Shown one piece after another: positions 40,589 through 48,809 of a stretch of 59,284 bases of DNA. Source of the DNA: Dehalococcoidales bacterium (GTDB lineage Bacteria > Chloroflexota > Dehalococcoidia > Dehalococcoidales > RBG-16-60-22). The stretch is from assembly GCA_028714335.1 (NCBI GenBank), contig JAQTMM010000004.1, positions 1 through 59,284 of the forward strand, read 5' to 3'. Numbering within the stretch: the first letter of the stretch is position 1; each line of letters starts with the position of its first letter. The translations under genes and the position numbers were made by a program. The notes under the pieces are model-generated. The model worked only from the letters and a program-made list of their open reading frames with translations, ran no database searches and had not been told where the DNA came from.

Positions 40589-41302
40589 TTGGCTGTAAAC
40601 AAGCTATTCCCAAATGCTGATAAAGCGGTTTCTGATGTGTTTGACGGCGCCACCATCATGATAGGGGGCTTTGGGTCTTACGGCGGCCTGCCCATCAACT
40701 TGATTGTTGCTTTGGCCAAGCAGGGCGCTAATGACCTGACGGTTATCGCCAACATGGGCGGGGTGGGCCTTGAGTTAAGCAGCCGCATCAAGCCGGGAGG
40801 CTACCAGGACCACGGCATCCTCTTTAAGAACGGACAGGTAAAAAAGTTCATCGGGTCGGTACCGGCGCTGGGCGGTATGCCCCCCACTTCGCCACTGGAA
40901 AAACTCTACAACGAGGGCAAGGTGGAAATGGAGACCGTGCCACAAGGCACTTTGGCCGAACGCATCCGGTGCGGCGCAGGGGGGCTGGGCGGTTTTTATA
41001 CCAGGGCCGGCGTGGGCACCGTGGTGGCTAAAGGCAAGGAAACAAAAATCATCAACGGCAAGGAGTATATCTTTGAATTGCCGCTGTATGCCGACTTCGC
41101 GTTAATTAAAGCCCATAAAGCCGATACGCTGGGCAACCTAGTCTACCGCAAGACCGCCCGATGCTTTAATCCCGTCATGGCAATGGCGGCTAAAACAACT
41201 ATTGTTGAGGTTGATGAAGTAGTGCCGGTAGGGCAGCTCGACCCGGAGGCTATTATCACTCCCCACGTCTATGTTCACCGCATTGTGGAGGCGCGGCGAT
41301 GA
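40589..41302 (+). CDS. 3-oxoacid/acetate CoA-transferase subunit A
   Basis: The 237-residue alpha subunit of a class I CoA-transferase starts at TTG. It shows the glycine-rich IMIGGFGSYGGLP segment near residues 21-33, the GGVGLELSSRIK region, and the later GLGGFYTRAGVGT. These enzymes move CoA between acids such as acetate, acetoacetate and succinate. It overlaps subunit B by four bases, ATGA, so the two are made in equal amounts. Which acids are used cannot be told from the sequence. Confidence 0.9.
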   Translation: MAVNKLFPNADKAVSDVFDGATIMIGGFGSYGGLPINLIVALAKQGANDLTVIANMGGVGLELSSRIKPGGYQDHGILFKNGQVKKFIGSVPALGGMPPTSPLEKLYNEGKVEMETVPQGTLAERIRCGAGGLGGFYTRAGVGTVVAKGKETKIINGKEYIFELPLYADFALIKAHKADTLGNLVYRKTARCFNPVMAMAAKTTIVEVDEVVPVGQLDPEAIITPHVYVHRIVEARR

Positions 41303-41961
41303 AATCACGCCTGGACGAGCAGACGATTGCCCTGCGCGCTGCCCGCGAATTTGCCGACGGAGCAGTAGTCAACCTTGGTTACGGCATGCCGGGTTTATGC
41401 GCCAACTTTATCCCTGAAGGCAGGACGGTTTACTTCCAGAGCGAGAACGGCATGCTGGGTTATGGGAGTCTGGCTGCCGACGCGGAAAAAGACTATGAAA
41501 TGATTAACGCCTCCGACCAGCCGGTGACGCCGCTGCCCGGCATGAGTTTTTTTGATAGCGGCATAGCCTTTGACATGATACGGGGCGGACACATTGACGT
41601 GGTTGTCCTCGGGGCTTATCAGGTATCGGAAAACGGCGACCTGGCCAACTGGGGACGTCCCGGACGGGGGGCGACGGGAATGGGTGGCGGTATGGACCTG
41701 GCGGTGGGCGCTAAAAGGGTCATCGTCACCATGTTGCATACTACTAAGGAAGGTGAACCGCGCATTGTGAAAAATTGCACCTACCCCTTAACGGCGCGGC
41801 AGTGCGTCAATCTGATTATCACTGACCTTGCCGTCATCGAGGTTGCCGAAAGAGGTTTAATCCTTAAAGAAACGGCGCCCGGCTGGACGGCGCCGGAAAT
41901 CCAGGACCTGACCGAAGCGAAACTCACCCCAGACAAGGACTTGAAAGAAATCGAACTATAG
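41299..41961 (+). CDS. 3-oxoacid/acetate CoA-transferase subunit B
   Basis: The 220-residue beta subunit carries the catalytic glutamate in FQSENGMLGYG near residues 48-58, the residue that forms the glutamyl-CoA thioester. LGYGMPGLCANFIPEG near the N terminus and GMGGGMDLAVGAKRVIVTMLHTTKEG are also family blocks. It completes the pair begun at 40589. With the thiolase and SDR at 12440-14531 the organism can handle acetoacetyl-CoA-type intermediates, though the genes are 27 kb apart. Confidence 0.92.
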   Translation: MKSRLDEQTIALRAAREFADGAVVNLGYGMPGLCANFIPEGRTVYFQSENGMLGYGSLAADAEKDYEMINASDQPVTPLPGMSFFDSGIAFDMIRGGHIDVVVLGAYQVSENGDLANWGRPGRGATGMGGGMDLAVGAKRVIVTMLHTTKEGEPRIVKNCTYPLTARQCVNLIITDLAVIEVAERGLILKETAPGWTAPEIQDLTEAKLTPDKDLKEIEL

Positions 41962-42032
41962 ATTATATTGTTAACCATTGGCGGGTAACTTTAAGTATCC
42001 CAAAAGTACAACGTAATAGAGGAGGAACTCTC

Positions 42033-42656
42033 ATGGAACTCACCGCAGCTATCCAGAAAAGATGCAGCATCAGAAGATTCAAAGACACACCTGTGGAAAA
42101 AGAGAAAATAACCAAAATACTGGAAGCCGCGCAAAGGGCGCCTTCCTGGGGGAATACCCAACCCTGGCGTTTCCTAGTTATTACCGACAAGGCAAAAATG
42201 GCCGAGGTAGCGCAAGCTGCCGGCGGGCAGCCCCAGGCGGCCGGCGCTCCGGTATTAATCGTTTGCTGCGCAACAATTGACGACATGACAAAAAAAGGCC
42301 ACGGCGAGGCTTTAAGGTCGCTTATCCCAGCCGGAGCGATGACCGAAGAACTGGTGAATATAGTTTTAGGCAGTGACATTTTTGCGCCCTATCGCCGGGG
42401 CGATGCCTATATGGCTATAAAAGCCGGAGAGCAGATGATGATTGCTGTTGCCTACATGACACTGGCGGCGGTAGATCAGGGTCTGGCTACTTGCTGGGTT
42501 GGGGCGATTACTCCTAAAGAAATACACAAAGTCCTGAACCTGCCGGATAACATCTTTGTGCATTCTCTGTTGCCTGTGGGCTATGCAGACGAAGACCCCA
42601 AGCCCAGACCCAGGAAAGACTTAAATAAGATAGTTTTCTGGGAGAAATACAGCTAA
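42033..42656 (+). CDS. Nitroreductase-family flavoprotein
   Basis: The 207-residue protein has an FMN-contacting KRCSIRRFKDTPV segment near residues 9-21, AAQRAPSWGNTQPWRFLVI near 32-50 and a GLATCWVGAI segment near 151-160. It is a typical nitroreductase with a longer central helix region. A GAGGAGG ribosome site precedes the ATG. It follows the CoA-transferase genes by 71 bases and ends before a strong terminator. It may act as an electron-transfer partner for an enoate or quinone substrate, but that is speculation. Confidence 0.85.
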   Translation: MELTAAIQKRCSIRRFKDTPVEKEKITKILEAAQRAPSWGNTQPWRFLVITDKAKMAEVAQAAGGQPQAAGAPVLIVCCATIDDMTKKGHGEALRSLIPAGAMTEELVNIVLGSDIFAPYRRGDAYMAIKAGEQMMIAVAYMTLAAVDQGLATCWVGAITPKEIHKVLNLPDNIFVHSLLPVGYADEDPKPRPRKDLNKIVFWEKYS

Positions 42657-42688
42657 AATACAGTTTTTAACCAAATTGTCTAAAATGA

Positions 42689-42719
42689 GGGGCATGACAA
42701 CCAAATCATGCCCCTTTTT
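42689..42719 (+). terminator. Terminator after the nitroreductase gene
   Basis: A perfect stem GGGGCATGA (42689-42697) with TCATGCCCC (42706-42714) is followed by five T. Confidence 0.9.
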
Positions 42720-42823
42720 GTTTTTATAGCTGATTTTTGGGCGCTCAATAGAACATAATACTAGAACAAATATAAAGTAATGTAAAGATATTGTAAATAA
42801 TTATAAAGGCTGACCGTTTTTTA

Positions 42824-42852
42824 TTGACACGGGTTTTTAGCTACGATATCAT
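42824..42852 (+). promoter_or_regulatory. Promoter of the UDP-sugar dehydrogenase gene, long leader
   Basis: A perfect TTGACA (42824-42829) is 17 bases from TATCAT (42847-42852). The start near 42859 leaves an untranslated leader of about 125 bases, A-rich and with short self-complementary pieces. The rest of the 42657-42983 gap, apart from the terminator, shows nothing else. Confidence 0.65.
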
Positions 42853-42983
42853 AATTATGTAAATGATTATAGGAAATAAGTCCTAGTCACAACGTCACAA
42901 AAAAAGCCGCGAAAAAGATCATTTTTAAGCCTAAAAAACAAAAAAAATTGATTGCCTGTCAAAACTAGAAAAGGAAGTAAAAA

Positions 42984-43874
42984 TTGAAGATTTTAGTCAT
43001 AGGTTCTGGAGTAGTAGGTAAGGCCACCGGTAAAGGAATTGCCGAGAAGGGCCACCAGGTTATATTTGTTGATATTAATCCCGAAACCGTCGCAGAACTC
43101 GTGGCTGAAGGCTACGATGCCCGCAACCCTTCAGGTATTGAACAGGAAAAAGCAGACATTACGATGTTTTGCGTGAGTACTCCCTCCCGCGTTAATGGGG
43201 AAGTGGAGTTGGACTATATTCGCGACGCCGTGACTAAACACGCTGACTGGTTACGCAGGCAAGATGAATACCACCTAATCGTTGTAAGAAGCACGGTTCC
43301 CCCGGGAACAACCCGTAATGTACTCCTGCCCCTACTGAAAACCTCCGGTAAAAAGGTGGGTAAGGACTTTGGTTTATGTATGCAGCCCGAATTCCTCCGC
43401 GCTGTATCCGCGGTTGAAGATTTCCGGCATCCCTGGATGACCCTCATCGGTGAATATGATAGGCGTTCCGGCGATATTCTGGAAGGGCTTTATATGGACT
43501 TCGAGGACAAGCTTTACCGAGTAGATATTGAAACGGCGGAAATGGAAAAATATGCGCACAACCTCTTTAACGCCTTCAAAATATCGTTCACTAATGAAAT
43601 TTACGAAGTATGCCATAAACTTGGGCTCAACGGCGACGAAGTAATGGAACTGGTTTCCCACAGCGCCGAAGGCATGTGGAATCCTTCCTACGGCACGAAA
43701 GGCGGTTATCCCTTTGACGGCGCCTGCCTGCCTAAAGATACCAGCGGATTTTTAGCCTTTGCCAAATCCAGGGGCATACCAATGCCGCTTTTGGAAGCCG
43801 TAATTAAAGTGAATAAACAGCTGGAGCTTGAAGAAAATAAAGTAAAAGAAGTGAACAAGCCTCTGGTGCTTTAG
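42984..43874 (+). CDS. UDP-glucose/GDP-mannose dehydrogenase-family protein, short form
   Basis: The family oxidises UDP-glucose or a related nucleotide sugar twice to the uronic acid. The 296-residue protein has the N-terminal NAD fold (VIGSGVVGKATGKGIAEKGHQ, residues 5-25) and the central domain with the catalytic cysteine in GGYPFDGACLPKDTSGF, near residue 249. It stops about 35 residues later. The normal C-terminal UDP-binding domain of about 110 residues is absent, and the stop is clean with no trace of it downstream. Activity would need substrate binding in another way. It starts at TTG behind AAGGAAG. The hyaluronan-synthase-like gene follows. Confidence 0.85.
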   Translation: MKILVIGSGVVGKATGKGIAEKGHQVIFVDINPETVAELVAEGYDARNPSGIEQEKADITMFCVSTPSRVNGEVELDYIRDAVTKHADWLRRQDEYHLIVVRSTVPPGTTRNVLLPLLKTSGKKVGKDFGLCMQPEFLRAVSAVEDFRHPWMTLIGEYDRRSGDILEGLYMDFEDKLYRVDIETAEMEKYAHNLFNAFKISFTNEIYEVCHKLGLNGDEVMELVSHSAEGMWNPSYGTKGGYPFDGACLPKDTSGFLAFAKSRGIPMPLLEAVIKVNKQLELEENKVKEVNKPLVL

Positions 43875-43963
43875 TTCAAAAAGGCTAAACGCCGAGTTTA
43901 TCCAACCATATCTTTTCGCTCTGTAATATTCCCGATAGGTCTACCCAAAAATTGTTTACATCT

Positions 43964-43993
43964 TTTACACATTAATTATCTGGGATATATATA
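43964..43993 (+). promoter_or_regulatory. Possible promoter of the hyaluronan-synthase-like gene
   Basis: TTTACA (43964-43969) and TATATA (43988-43993) are 18 bases apart. The leader of about 90 bases contains a tiny frame MKRLTVA (44016-44039, TTG start behind AAAGGGG). The meaning of that frame is unclear. Confidence 0.4.
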
Positions 43994-44090
43994 AAAGAAC
44001 TTAAAGGGGTAATATTTGAAACGGTTGACGGTTGCCTGAATAAAAAGAAAGGTTAACGCCGAAGACTAAAGTAAAACATTTGATAGTAAC

Positions 44091-45458
44091 ATGATTTTCT
44101 GGTCATTACAGCTAGCCGATTTACTCCAGAACGGCACCATACACTTCTTCTTTATCTTTGGTGCTTTCTGCTGGTTTGTATGGATTGTCAGGTGGATAGT
44201 CTCGCTCCAATATAAACCTTTCCAATCAGACAAGCCGCGCCCGGCAGTCTCCATTCTGATACCCACATTTAATGAAAGCAACATATTCTTTGAAGATTGT
44301 TTGCACAGCGTCGTGGACCGGCTTGGGCCCGGCGATGAGCTGATAGTGCTGATGGATGAGCGCGACCGTAACGCGCCCATCGGCAAGCTGCCGTTTTTCC
44401 ACCCCCAGATGCGCATATCTATCGCCCCTCCCGGTAAGAGGGCCGCCTTGCGCCTGGGTTTCCAGCAGTCGAGAAATCCAATCGTCATCGTTACCGCGAG
44501 CGATACTTACTTTACAGACAGCACTATTCCGGAGATATGTAAACCATTTGACGACGAGGATATCATGGGGGTTTCCGGCAGGGTAACGGTGAGTCAGACC
44601 AGAGGCATCGGGGCCAGGTGCTATGCCTGGGCCAACAGCATGCGCAACCTGATGATTTACCCCGCCTTAAGCACGCGCGGCACGGTACATGTTATGAACG
44701 GCGAGTGTTACGCGATTAGGCGTTATTTTGCCCTGGAATACCAGTTTGAGTTTACGAACCAAACATTTTTAGGCCGCAAGTGCGATTCCGGAGACGATGG
44801 CTGGATGACGACGCTGATTTTGCGGAACGGGTATAAAGCGGTCTATCAAAGCACAGCGGTAACGATTACCGAAGCGCCCAATTCCCTTGAAGGCTTCATC
44901 GACCAGCAGACGCGCTGGAATCGCAACTCCTTCCGACGTTCGACGACGGTACTGTTTTCCGGCTGGTCGTGGAGGCGCGGCTTCATGTATATGCTGCAAA
45001 TTTTTACCGCTCTGGTGCGGTGTCCGGCATGGCTGGTAGTACTGGCGCTGGCGATTTATTCGCTGATATTCCATTCCTTTGTCCCCACGGCGACCACTGT
45101 TTATCTGGAGCCGTGGTGGAGCGACTGGAGGATACTTATCTTCCTTGGTTCTATCGTACTCATCAGGGCTTTGCGCGGGCTGCCTTACCTGATAGAAAAC
45201 CCGAGGGCTGTATTATTCCTGCCTTTGTACGCCTTTATCGCCCCGTTTATTCTGGCGCCAATCAAGTTCTATGCAATGCTGACGGCCTGGGATACCAGAT
45301 GGATTACAAGAAATCCGGACAAACCTGTTGAAGAAACTCCCAAACCGAAGAGGAACGTACCTATGGCAGCGATAGTACTGCTGTTGGCACTGTTAGCCAG
45401 CGTAAACCTGTTCGTTGCTGTGCCGGTATTGGCGATGGATGAAGAGTGCTGTTATTGA
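44091..45458 (+). CDS. Hyaluronan-synthase-like processive glycosyltransferase
   Basis: The 455-residue membrane protein has one or two N-terminal helices (about residues 5-40). The GT2 domain carries VSILIPTFNES near residue 57, TASDTYF as the DxD-equivalent, DDGWMTT as the base motif and QQTRWNRNSFR, the QxxRW motif of processive synthases. Four or five helices follow from about residue 300. It resembles hyaluronan and chitin synthases. The dehydrogenase just upstream could supply a uronic-acid donor. The Pro- and Lys-rich patch near residues 410-422 is followed by a final helix. Its last 7 bases overlap the convergent gene. Confidence 0.85.
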   Translation: MIFWSLQLADLLQNGTIHFFFIFGAFCWFVWIVRWIVSLQYKPFQSDKPRPAVSILIPTFNESNIFFEDCLHSVVDRLGPGDELIVLMDERDRNAPIGKLPFFHPQMRISIAPPGKRAALRLGFQQSRNPIVIVTASDTYFTDSTIPEICKPFDDEDIMGVSGRVTVSQTRGIGARCYAWANSMRNLMIYPALSTRGTVHVMNGECYAIRRYFALEYQFEFTNQTFLGRKCDSGDDGWMTTLILRNGYKAVYQSTAVTITEAPNSLEGFIDQQTRWNRNSFRRSTTVLFSGWSWRRGFMYMLQIFTALVRCPAWLVVLALAIYSLIFHSFVPTATTVYLEPWWSDWRILIFLGSIVLIRALRGLPYLIENPRAVLFLPLYAFIAPFILAPIKFYAMLTAWDTRWITRNPDKPVEETPKPKRNVPMAAIVLLLALLASVNLFVAVPVLAMDEECCY

Positions 45459-46507
45459 GCCGATTCCGGCAGTATCTCTATCCGGAACCGACTGGTCAAT
45501 TCGCTTAAGCTGATTTCCGCATAACAAGTGCGCACTCGGGCGTTTTCATTGCCCCCCTCGTACCACATCCGCACCGTATCGCCCTCAATGAGAATCCAGG
45601 GGCTTGTCGCCCACTTAACATCCCAGTTACCCGGTGTTAAGCCCTTATTGAAAATAACGCCTTTCTTGCTCCAGTGAATGCCGTCGTAGCTGGTCAGCAT
45701 GAACAGGGTCAGGTGTTCTGCCATGGTGTGGAACAGGCAGTAGGTATCCCCGATTTTAAAGAAGTGCAGATTTCTGTAAAGAGTAGTTTCGCCAAGTTCG
45801 GGCTGGGGCATGATTACTTTACCCTTTTTCTCCCAGTGTACGCCGTCACTGGACGTTGCCAGGCCGTAAAAGGCCCAATCCTCGGCTAAGTCGCCATAGC
45901 CCTTGTAAATCATCGTATAGCCGGTCTCAGTGCGGATGACGCAGTGCTGGCCGCCAGCCCCCTCGTTATCCCACGAGCCGTTGGTCTTCTTAAGCACCGG
46001 ATTGCCGGCGTAGCGCGTCCAAAAGATGCCGTCTTGCGAGGTTGCGTAGCAGGCGCAGCCCCCCGCAGAGTCGCCGCCGTACCACATCTTATAGATACCG
46101 TCTTCATACATTATGGTCATTGGGTCTATTTTAGAGCCTTCATAAGAGGCCGTGGGAATCATTACCACGCCGGTTTTAGTCCAGTTTATGCCGTCGTCGG
46201 AAACAGCCCGCAAAACACGCCCGTAATCGTCAGTGACGTTCATACCGCGGTACCACATGGTGTAAGTACCGTCGGCGTTCTTCAGGACGATGGGCGACTC
46301 GATATTCTTATCGTCGTAGTCGTATCGGCTGCTGCGGTCGAGCACCACACCAAAGCGAACCCAGTCCGGCTCCGGCGGCGCTAAAATGTCATGATAAATT
46401 AATCGGGTGATAGTGCTGCCGATGGCGGCGTAGCCAAAAGTGTTGGCGGGAATGAGGAGGCAGATTGCTATAAGTAAGGATATTAGAAAATACAGTTTTT
46501 TATTCAT
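45452..46507 (-). CDS. Secreted five-bladed-propeller glycosidase-like protein (paralog B)
   Basis: A signal peptide covers residues 1-25 and ends with ANTFGYA, with no lipobox. The mature part has repeated blade motifs (ESPIVLKNADGTYTMWYRG, DPMTIMYEDGIYKMWYGG, SPWILIEGDTVRMWYEGG), the ASTDGxxW/SDDGINWTKTG type of strand, and conserved Asp and Glu residues. This is the fold of glycoside hydrolase families 32, 43, 62 and 130. It is the second gene of a tandem pair and begins 6 bases after its paralog's stop. No lipid anchor means it may be released. Substrate is unknown. Confidence 0.75.
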   Translation of the reverse strand: MNKKLYFLISLLIAICLLIPANTFGYAAIGSTITRLIYHDILAPPEPDWVRFGVVLDRSSRYDYDDKNIESPIVLKNADGTYTMWYRGMNVTDDYGRVLRAVSDDGINWTKTGVVMIPTASYEGSKIDPMTIMYEDGIYKMWYGGDSAGGCACYATSQDGIFWTRYAGNPVLKKTNGSWDNEGAGGQHCVIRTETGYTMIYKGYGDLAEDWAFYGLATSSDGVHWEKKGKVIMPQPELGETTLYRNLHFFKIGDTYCLFHTMAEHLTLFMLTSYDGIHWSKKGVIFNKGLTPGNWDVKWATSPWILIEGDTVRMWYEGGNENARVRTCYAEISLSELTSRFRIEILPESAQ

Positions 46508-46513
46508 ATTAAT

Positions 46514-47563
46514 CTATTGTGCCTGGCCGGGGATTATCCAGGTATTGAACTTGCCGGTGAGTTCGCTTAAGTTGACCTCGGCATAAAGGGTGCGCACCCG
46601 TCCATTGATATCGCCCCCTTCATACCACATCCTTACTTTGTCGCCCTCCACTAAAATCCAGGGGCTGGTTGACCACTTGGCGTCCCAACCGCCGGGGGTT
46701 AACCCTTTGTTAAAAACGACGCCTCGCTTGTACCAGTCAACACCATCTTCACTGGTTATTAAGTATAAGTTGAAGTGTTCTACCATAGTATGAAACAGGC
46801 AGTAAGTATCGCCGATTTTAACGACATGCAGATTTCTGTAAAGAGTAGTTTCGCCTAATTCTGGTTCAGGTGAAATGACTTTGCCCTTCTTCTTCCAGTC
46901 AATACCATCGTCAGATTTAGCCAAAGCGTAAAAAGCCCAGCCATCGGTATCCTCACCATAGCCTTTATAAATCATCAGATAACCGGTCTCTGTGCGGACA
47001 ACGCAATGCTGGCCTCCCGCACCTTCGTCGTCCCAGGAGTGTTTTGATACATCAAGTACCGGATTATCGTCATAACGTATCCAGTTAATGCCGTCTTCCG
47101 ATGTGGCATAACAGGCACAAGTTTCATCATCTTCCTCTCCGCCGTACCACATCTTGTAGCTGCCGTCTTCGTACATAATCGTCATCGGGTCAATTCTGTT
47201 ACCTTCATACCTTTTTGACGGGGTCATGACCACGCCGGTCTTGGTCCAGTGTATACCGTCGTCAGAAACAGCGCGCATTACCCGCCCGAGATCATCCACT
47301 GTGCTTACACCGCGGTACCACATGGTATAAGTGCCGTCGGAATTCTTAAGCACGATAGGGGATTCGATGTTCTTGTCATCATAAGCGCCGGACTCACCGA
47401 GGTCCAGTACCACGCCCATGCGTACCCAGCCGAGCTCGGTTGGGTCATTGATGTTGTTGTATTCCTCATAATTCGGCTCTGGGGCTGCTCCAGCCGCGCA
47501 TCCCGGTAAAAGGGGGATGATGACTAAAGCAATTACCGAAAAAACTAGCCACTTCATTTTCAT
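46514..47563 (-). CDS. Lipoprotein five-bladed-propeller glycosidase-like protein (paralog A)
   Basis: This 349-residue precursor has a lipobox LLPGC with the cysteine at 21, so it is membrane-anchored. Its propeller is very close to paralog B, sharing DDKNIESPIVLKN, TYTMWYRG, SDDGIHWTKTGVVM, DPMTIMYEDGSYKMWYGG, QHCVVRTETGYLMIYKGYG and SPWILVEGD. A paired anchored and released enzyme set suggests work on the same extracellular glycan. They lie next to glycan synthase genes, so trimming of the organism's own polysaccharide is plausible. Confidence 0.77.
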   Translation of the reverse strand: MKMKWLVFSVIALVIIPLLPGCAAGAAPEPNYEEYNNINDPTELGWVRMGVVLDLGESGAYDDKNIESPIVLKNSDGTYTMWYRGVSTVDDLGRVMRAVSDDGIHWTKTGVVMTPSKRYEGNRIDPMTIMYEDGSYKMWYGGEEDDETCACYATSEDGINWIRYDDNPVLDVSKHSWDDEGAGGQHCVVRTETGYLMIYKGYGEDTDGWAFYALAKSDDGIDWKKKGKVISPEPELGETTLYRNLHVVKIGDTYCLFHTMVEHFNLYLITSEDGVDWYKRGVVFNKGLTPGGWDAKWSTSPWILVEGDKVRMWYEGGDINGRVRTLYAEVNLSELTGKFNTWIIPGQAQ

Positions 47564-47628
47564 GCTTATTCTCTAAACTGAAACATATTACTACTAAAAG
47601 TATACTTGGCATTACCCCGGCTGACAAG

Positions 47629-47664
47629 GAAAAATGCCACGTTTGGCGATTTTCAACGTGGCAT
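47629..47664 (-). terminator. Terminator of the 47697-48506 gene
   Basis: On the minus strand ATGCCACGTT (47664-47655) pairs perfectly with AACGTGGCAT (47643-47634) and is followed by four T and CC. It lies 33 bases after the stop. Confidence 0.8.
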
Positions 47665-47696
47665 CAGTCATATTGCTAAAAGGATACTAGGTTAAA

Positions 47697-48506
47697 TTAG
47701 CTGGCTTTGACGTTTTTAAGGTTGACTTCTTCAACCAGCGCGGTGTTCAGGTTCTGCCAGTCGAAGTTTCCAACGGTCATGAATTCGTTGCTATAAGCCC
47801 AGCCGTCAGTCGAACGATGGCCCAGGGCGATGATGGCGTATTCCTTGCCTTCGAACTGGATATCGATATCCAGAATGCCCTTGACTACGTCATCAACGAA
47901 GAAGACGACCGTGGAGCCTCTGATGATTACCCTGTAATCGTGGGTCAAGCCGTCGTTGACCATCAGGTCAACGTTCTTCTGGGCGGCTTTCTTACCGTTC
48001 TTAATATCGGGGAACTGAATGTATCCCTCTACCTTGGCGGTGCGCAGGGAATTGCGGATGCCGAACTCGTAGCCATTATAGCTATCGGTATCGGAGGCGG
48101 CGAAAACCGCGAAACCGTCCCAGTCGCTGGTTGAGCCTTTGCAGGAATCGAACTGCGCGGTGAAGGAGAATTCGTTAATGATGTATTTTTCATTGGTGTA
48201 CATGCGGGAGGTAGCCGGTTTATAGCCCCTGGTCTCTTCGGGCAGTGTTATCTTCCAGCTGTCGGTAGTTAATGCTTCGGGGTAGAGACCGACGTTGGAG
48301 TAGGTATCGAATACCTGGGATTCACCAGCTACCATAGCCAGCGCCGGGGTTGCATTAGCTTCCGCCGCAAAGACGTAGGTAGGAATTGAGACGGCAATGA
48401 GCAAAACCGCTATGAGTACGAAAATCCACTTCTTCTTCATTCCTTTAGAAGCGTAAGATTTAGGCCGTAAACAAGAGGTAAATTTTCCCGACTTAGTTGT
48501 AAACAT
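47697..48506 (-). CDS. Secreted jelly-roll-like protein, 269 residues
   Basis: The start at 48506 has GGGAG 8 bases upstream. An in-frame ATG at 48440 has AGGA directly against it, a poor spacing. The protein therefore has an unusually long N-terminal region of about 26 residues before the signal helix (WIFVLIAVLLIAVSIPTYVFA). The mature part is beta-rich with the pattern of a concanavalin-A-like sandwich: FSFTAQFDSCKGSTSDWDGFAVFA, YEFGIRNSLRTAKVEGYIQF, DYRVIIRGSTVVFFVDDVVKGILDI. Such domains bind carbohydrates. It lies within the polysaccharide group. Function is otherwise unknown. Confidence 0.7.
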   Translation of the reverse strand: MFTTKSGKFTSCLRPKSYASKGMKKKWIFVLIAVLLIAVSIPTYVFAAEANATPALAMVAGESQVFDTYSNVGLYPEALTTDSWKITLPEETRGYKPATSRMYTNEKYIINEFSFTAQFDSCKGSTSDWDGFAVFAASDTDSYNGYEFGIRNSLRTAKVEGYIQFPDIKNGKKAAQKNVDLMVNDGLTHDYRVIIRGSTVVFFVDDVVKGILDIDIQFEGKEYAIIALGHRSTDGWAYSNEFMTVGNFDWQNLNTALVEEVNLKNVKAS

Positions 48507-48526
48507 TATCTAAACTCCCTATGACC

Positions 48527-48544
48527 GTGATTACTCTTAATCAC
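48527..48544. promoter_or_regulatory. Perfect palindrome upstream of the jelly-roll gene
   Basis: GTGATTA-CTCT-TAATCAC is a perfect 7-base inverted repeat, 21 bases before the start codon. It could be an operator or an mRNA hairpin. Confidence 0.45.
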
Positions 48545-48600
48545 CTAATTTCAGAGTACTTTTCGGGTGTTTCATCATGGTCACAGGGGGGTGTTTTACT

Positions 48601-48640
48601 GTCTCATTTGACTCACAGTTTTGAGACCGTTTTTTGAGAC
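48601..48640. promoter_or_regulatory. GTCTCA/TGAGAC repeats in the jelly-roll gene upstream region
   Basis: GTCTCA at 48601-48606 faces two TGAGAC copies at 48622-48627 and 48635-48640, about 95-135 bases before the start codon. The set of half-sites suggests binding by a dimeric regulator. The remainder of 48507-48809 holds the palindrome, the terminator at 48752 and nothing else clear. Confidence 0.4.
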
Positions 48641-48751
48641 AAAAACGCCATGTTTACACAATGGGGGTGAGGAGTAGGAGGAACATTACATAATGTTGCG
48701 CAATTTTGATAAAAGGAGTTAATGGAGCGGGGGCAAAAAGGGGCACAAAAA

Positions 48752-48787
48752 CAAAAAAGCCCTTAAGCGTTTTTCAGCTTAAGGGCT
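48752..48787 (-). terminator. Terminator of the polysaccharide deacetylase gene
   Basis: On the minus strand AGCCCTTAAGC (48787-48777) pairs perfectly with GCTTAAGGGCT (48768-48758) and a run of T follows. Confidence 0.92.
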
Positions 48788-48809
48788 ACATTAAACCGGG
48801 GGTTTTATT

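Noticed and set aside
42859-42983. A c-di-GMP (GEMM) riboswitch in the dehydrogenase leader
   Set aside because: AAAGCC-like pieces are present but the two conserved GEMM blocks and their stems cannot be placed.
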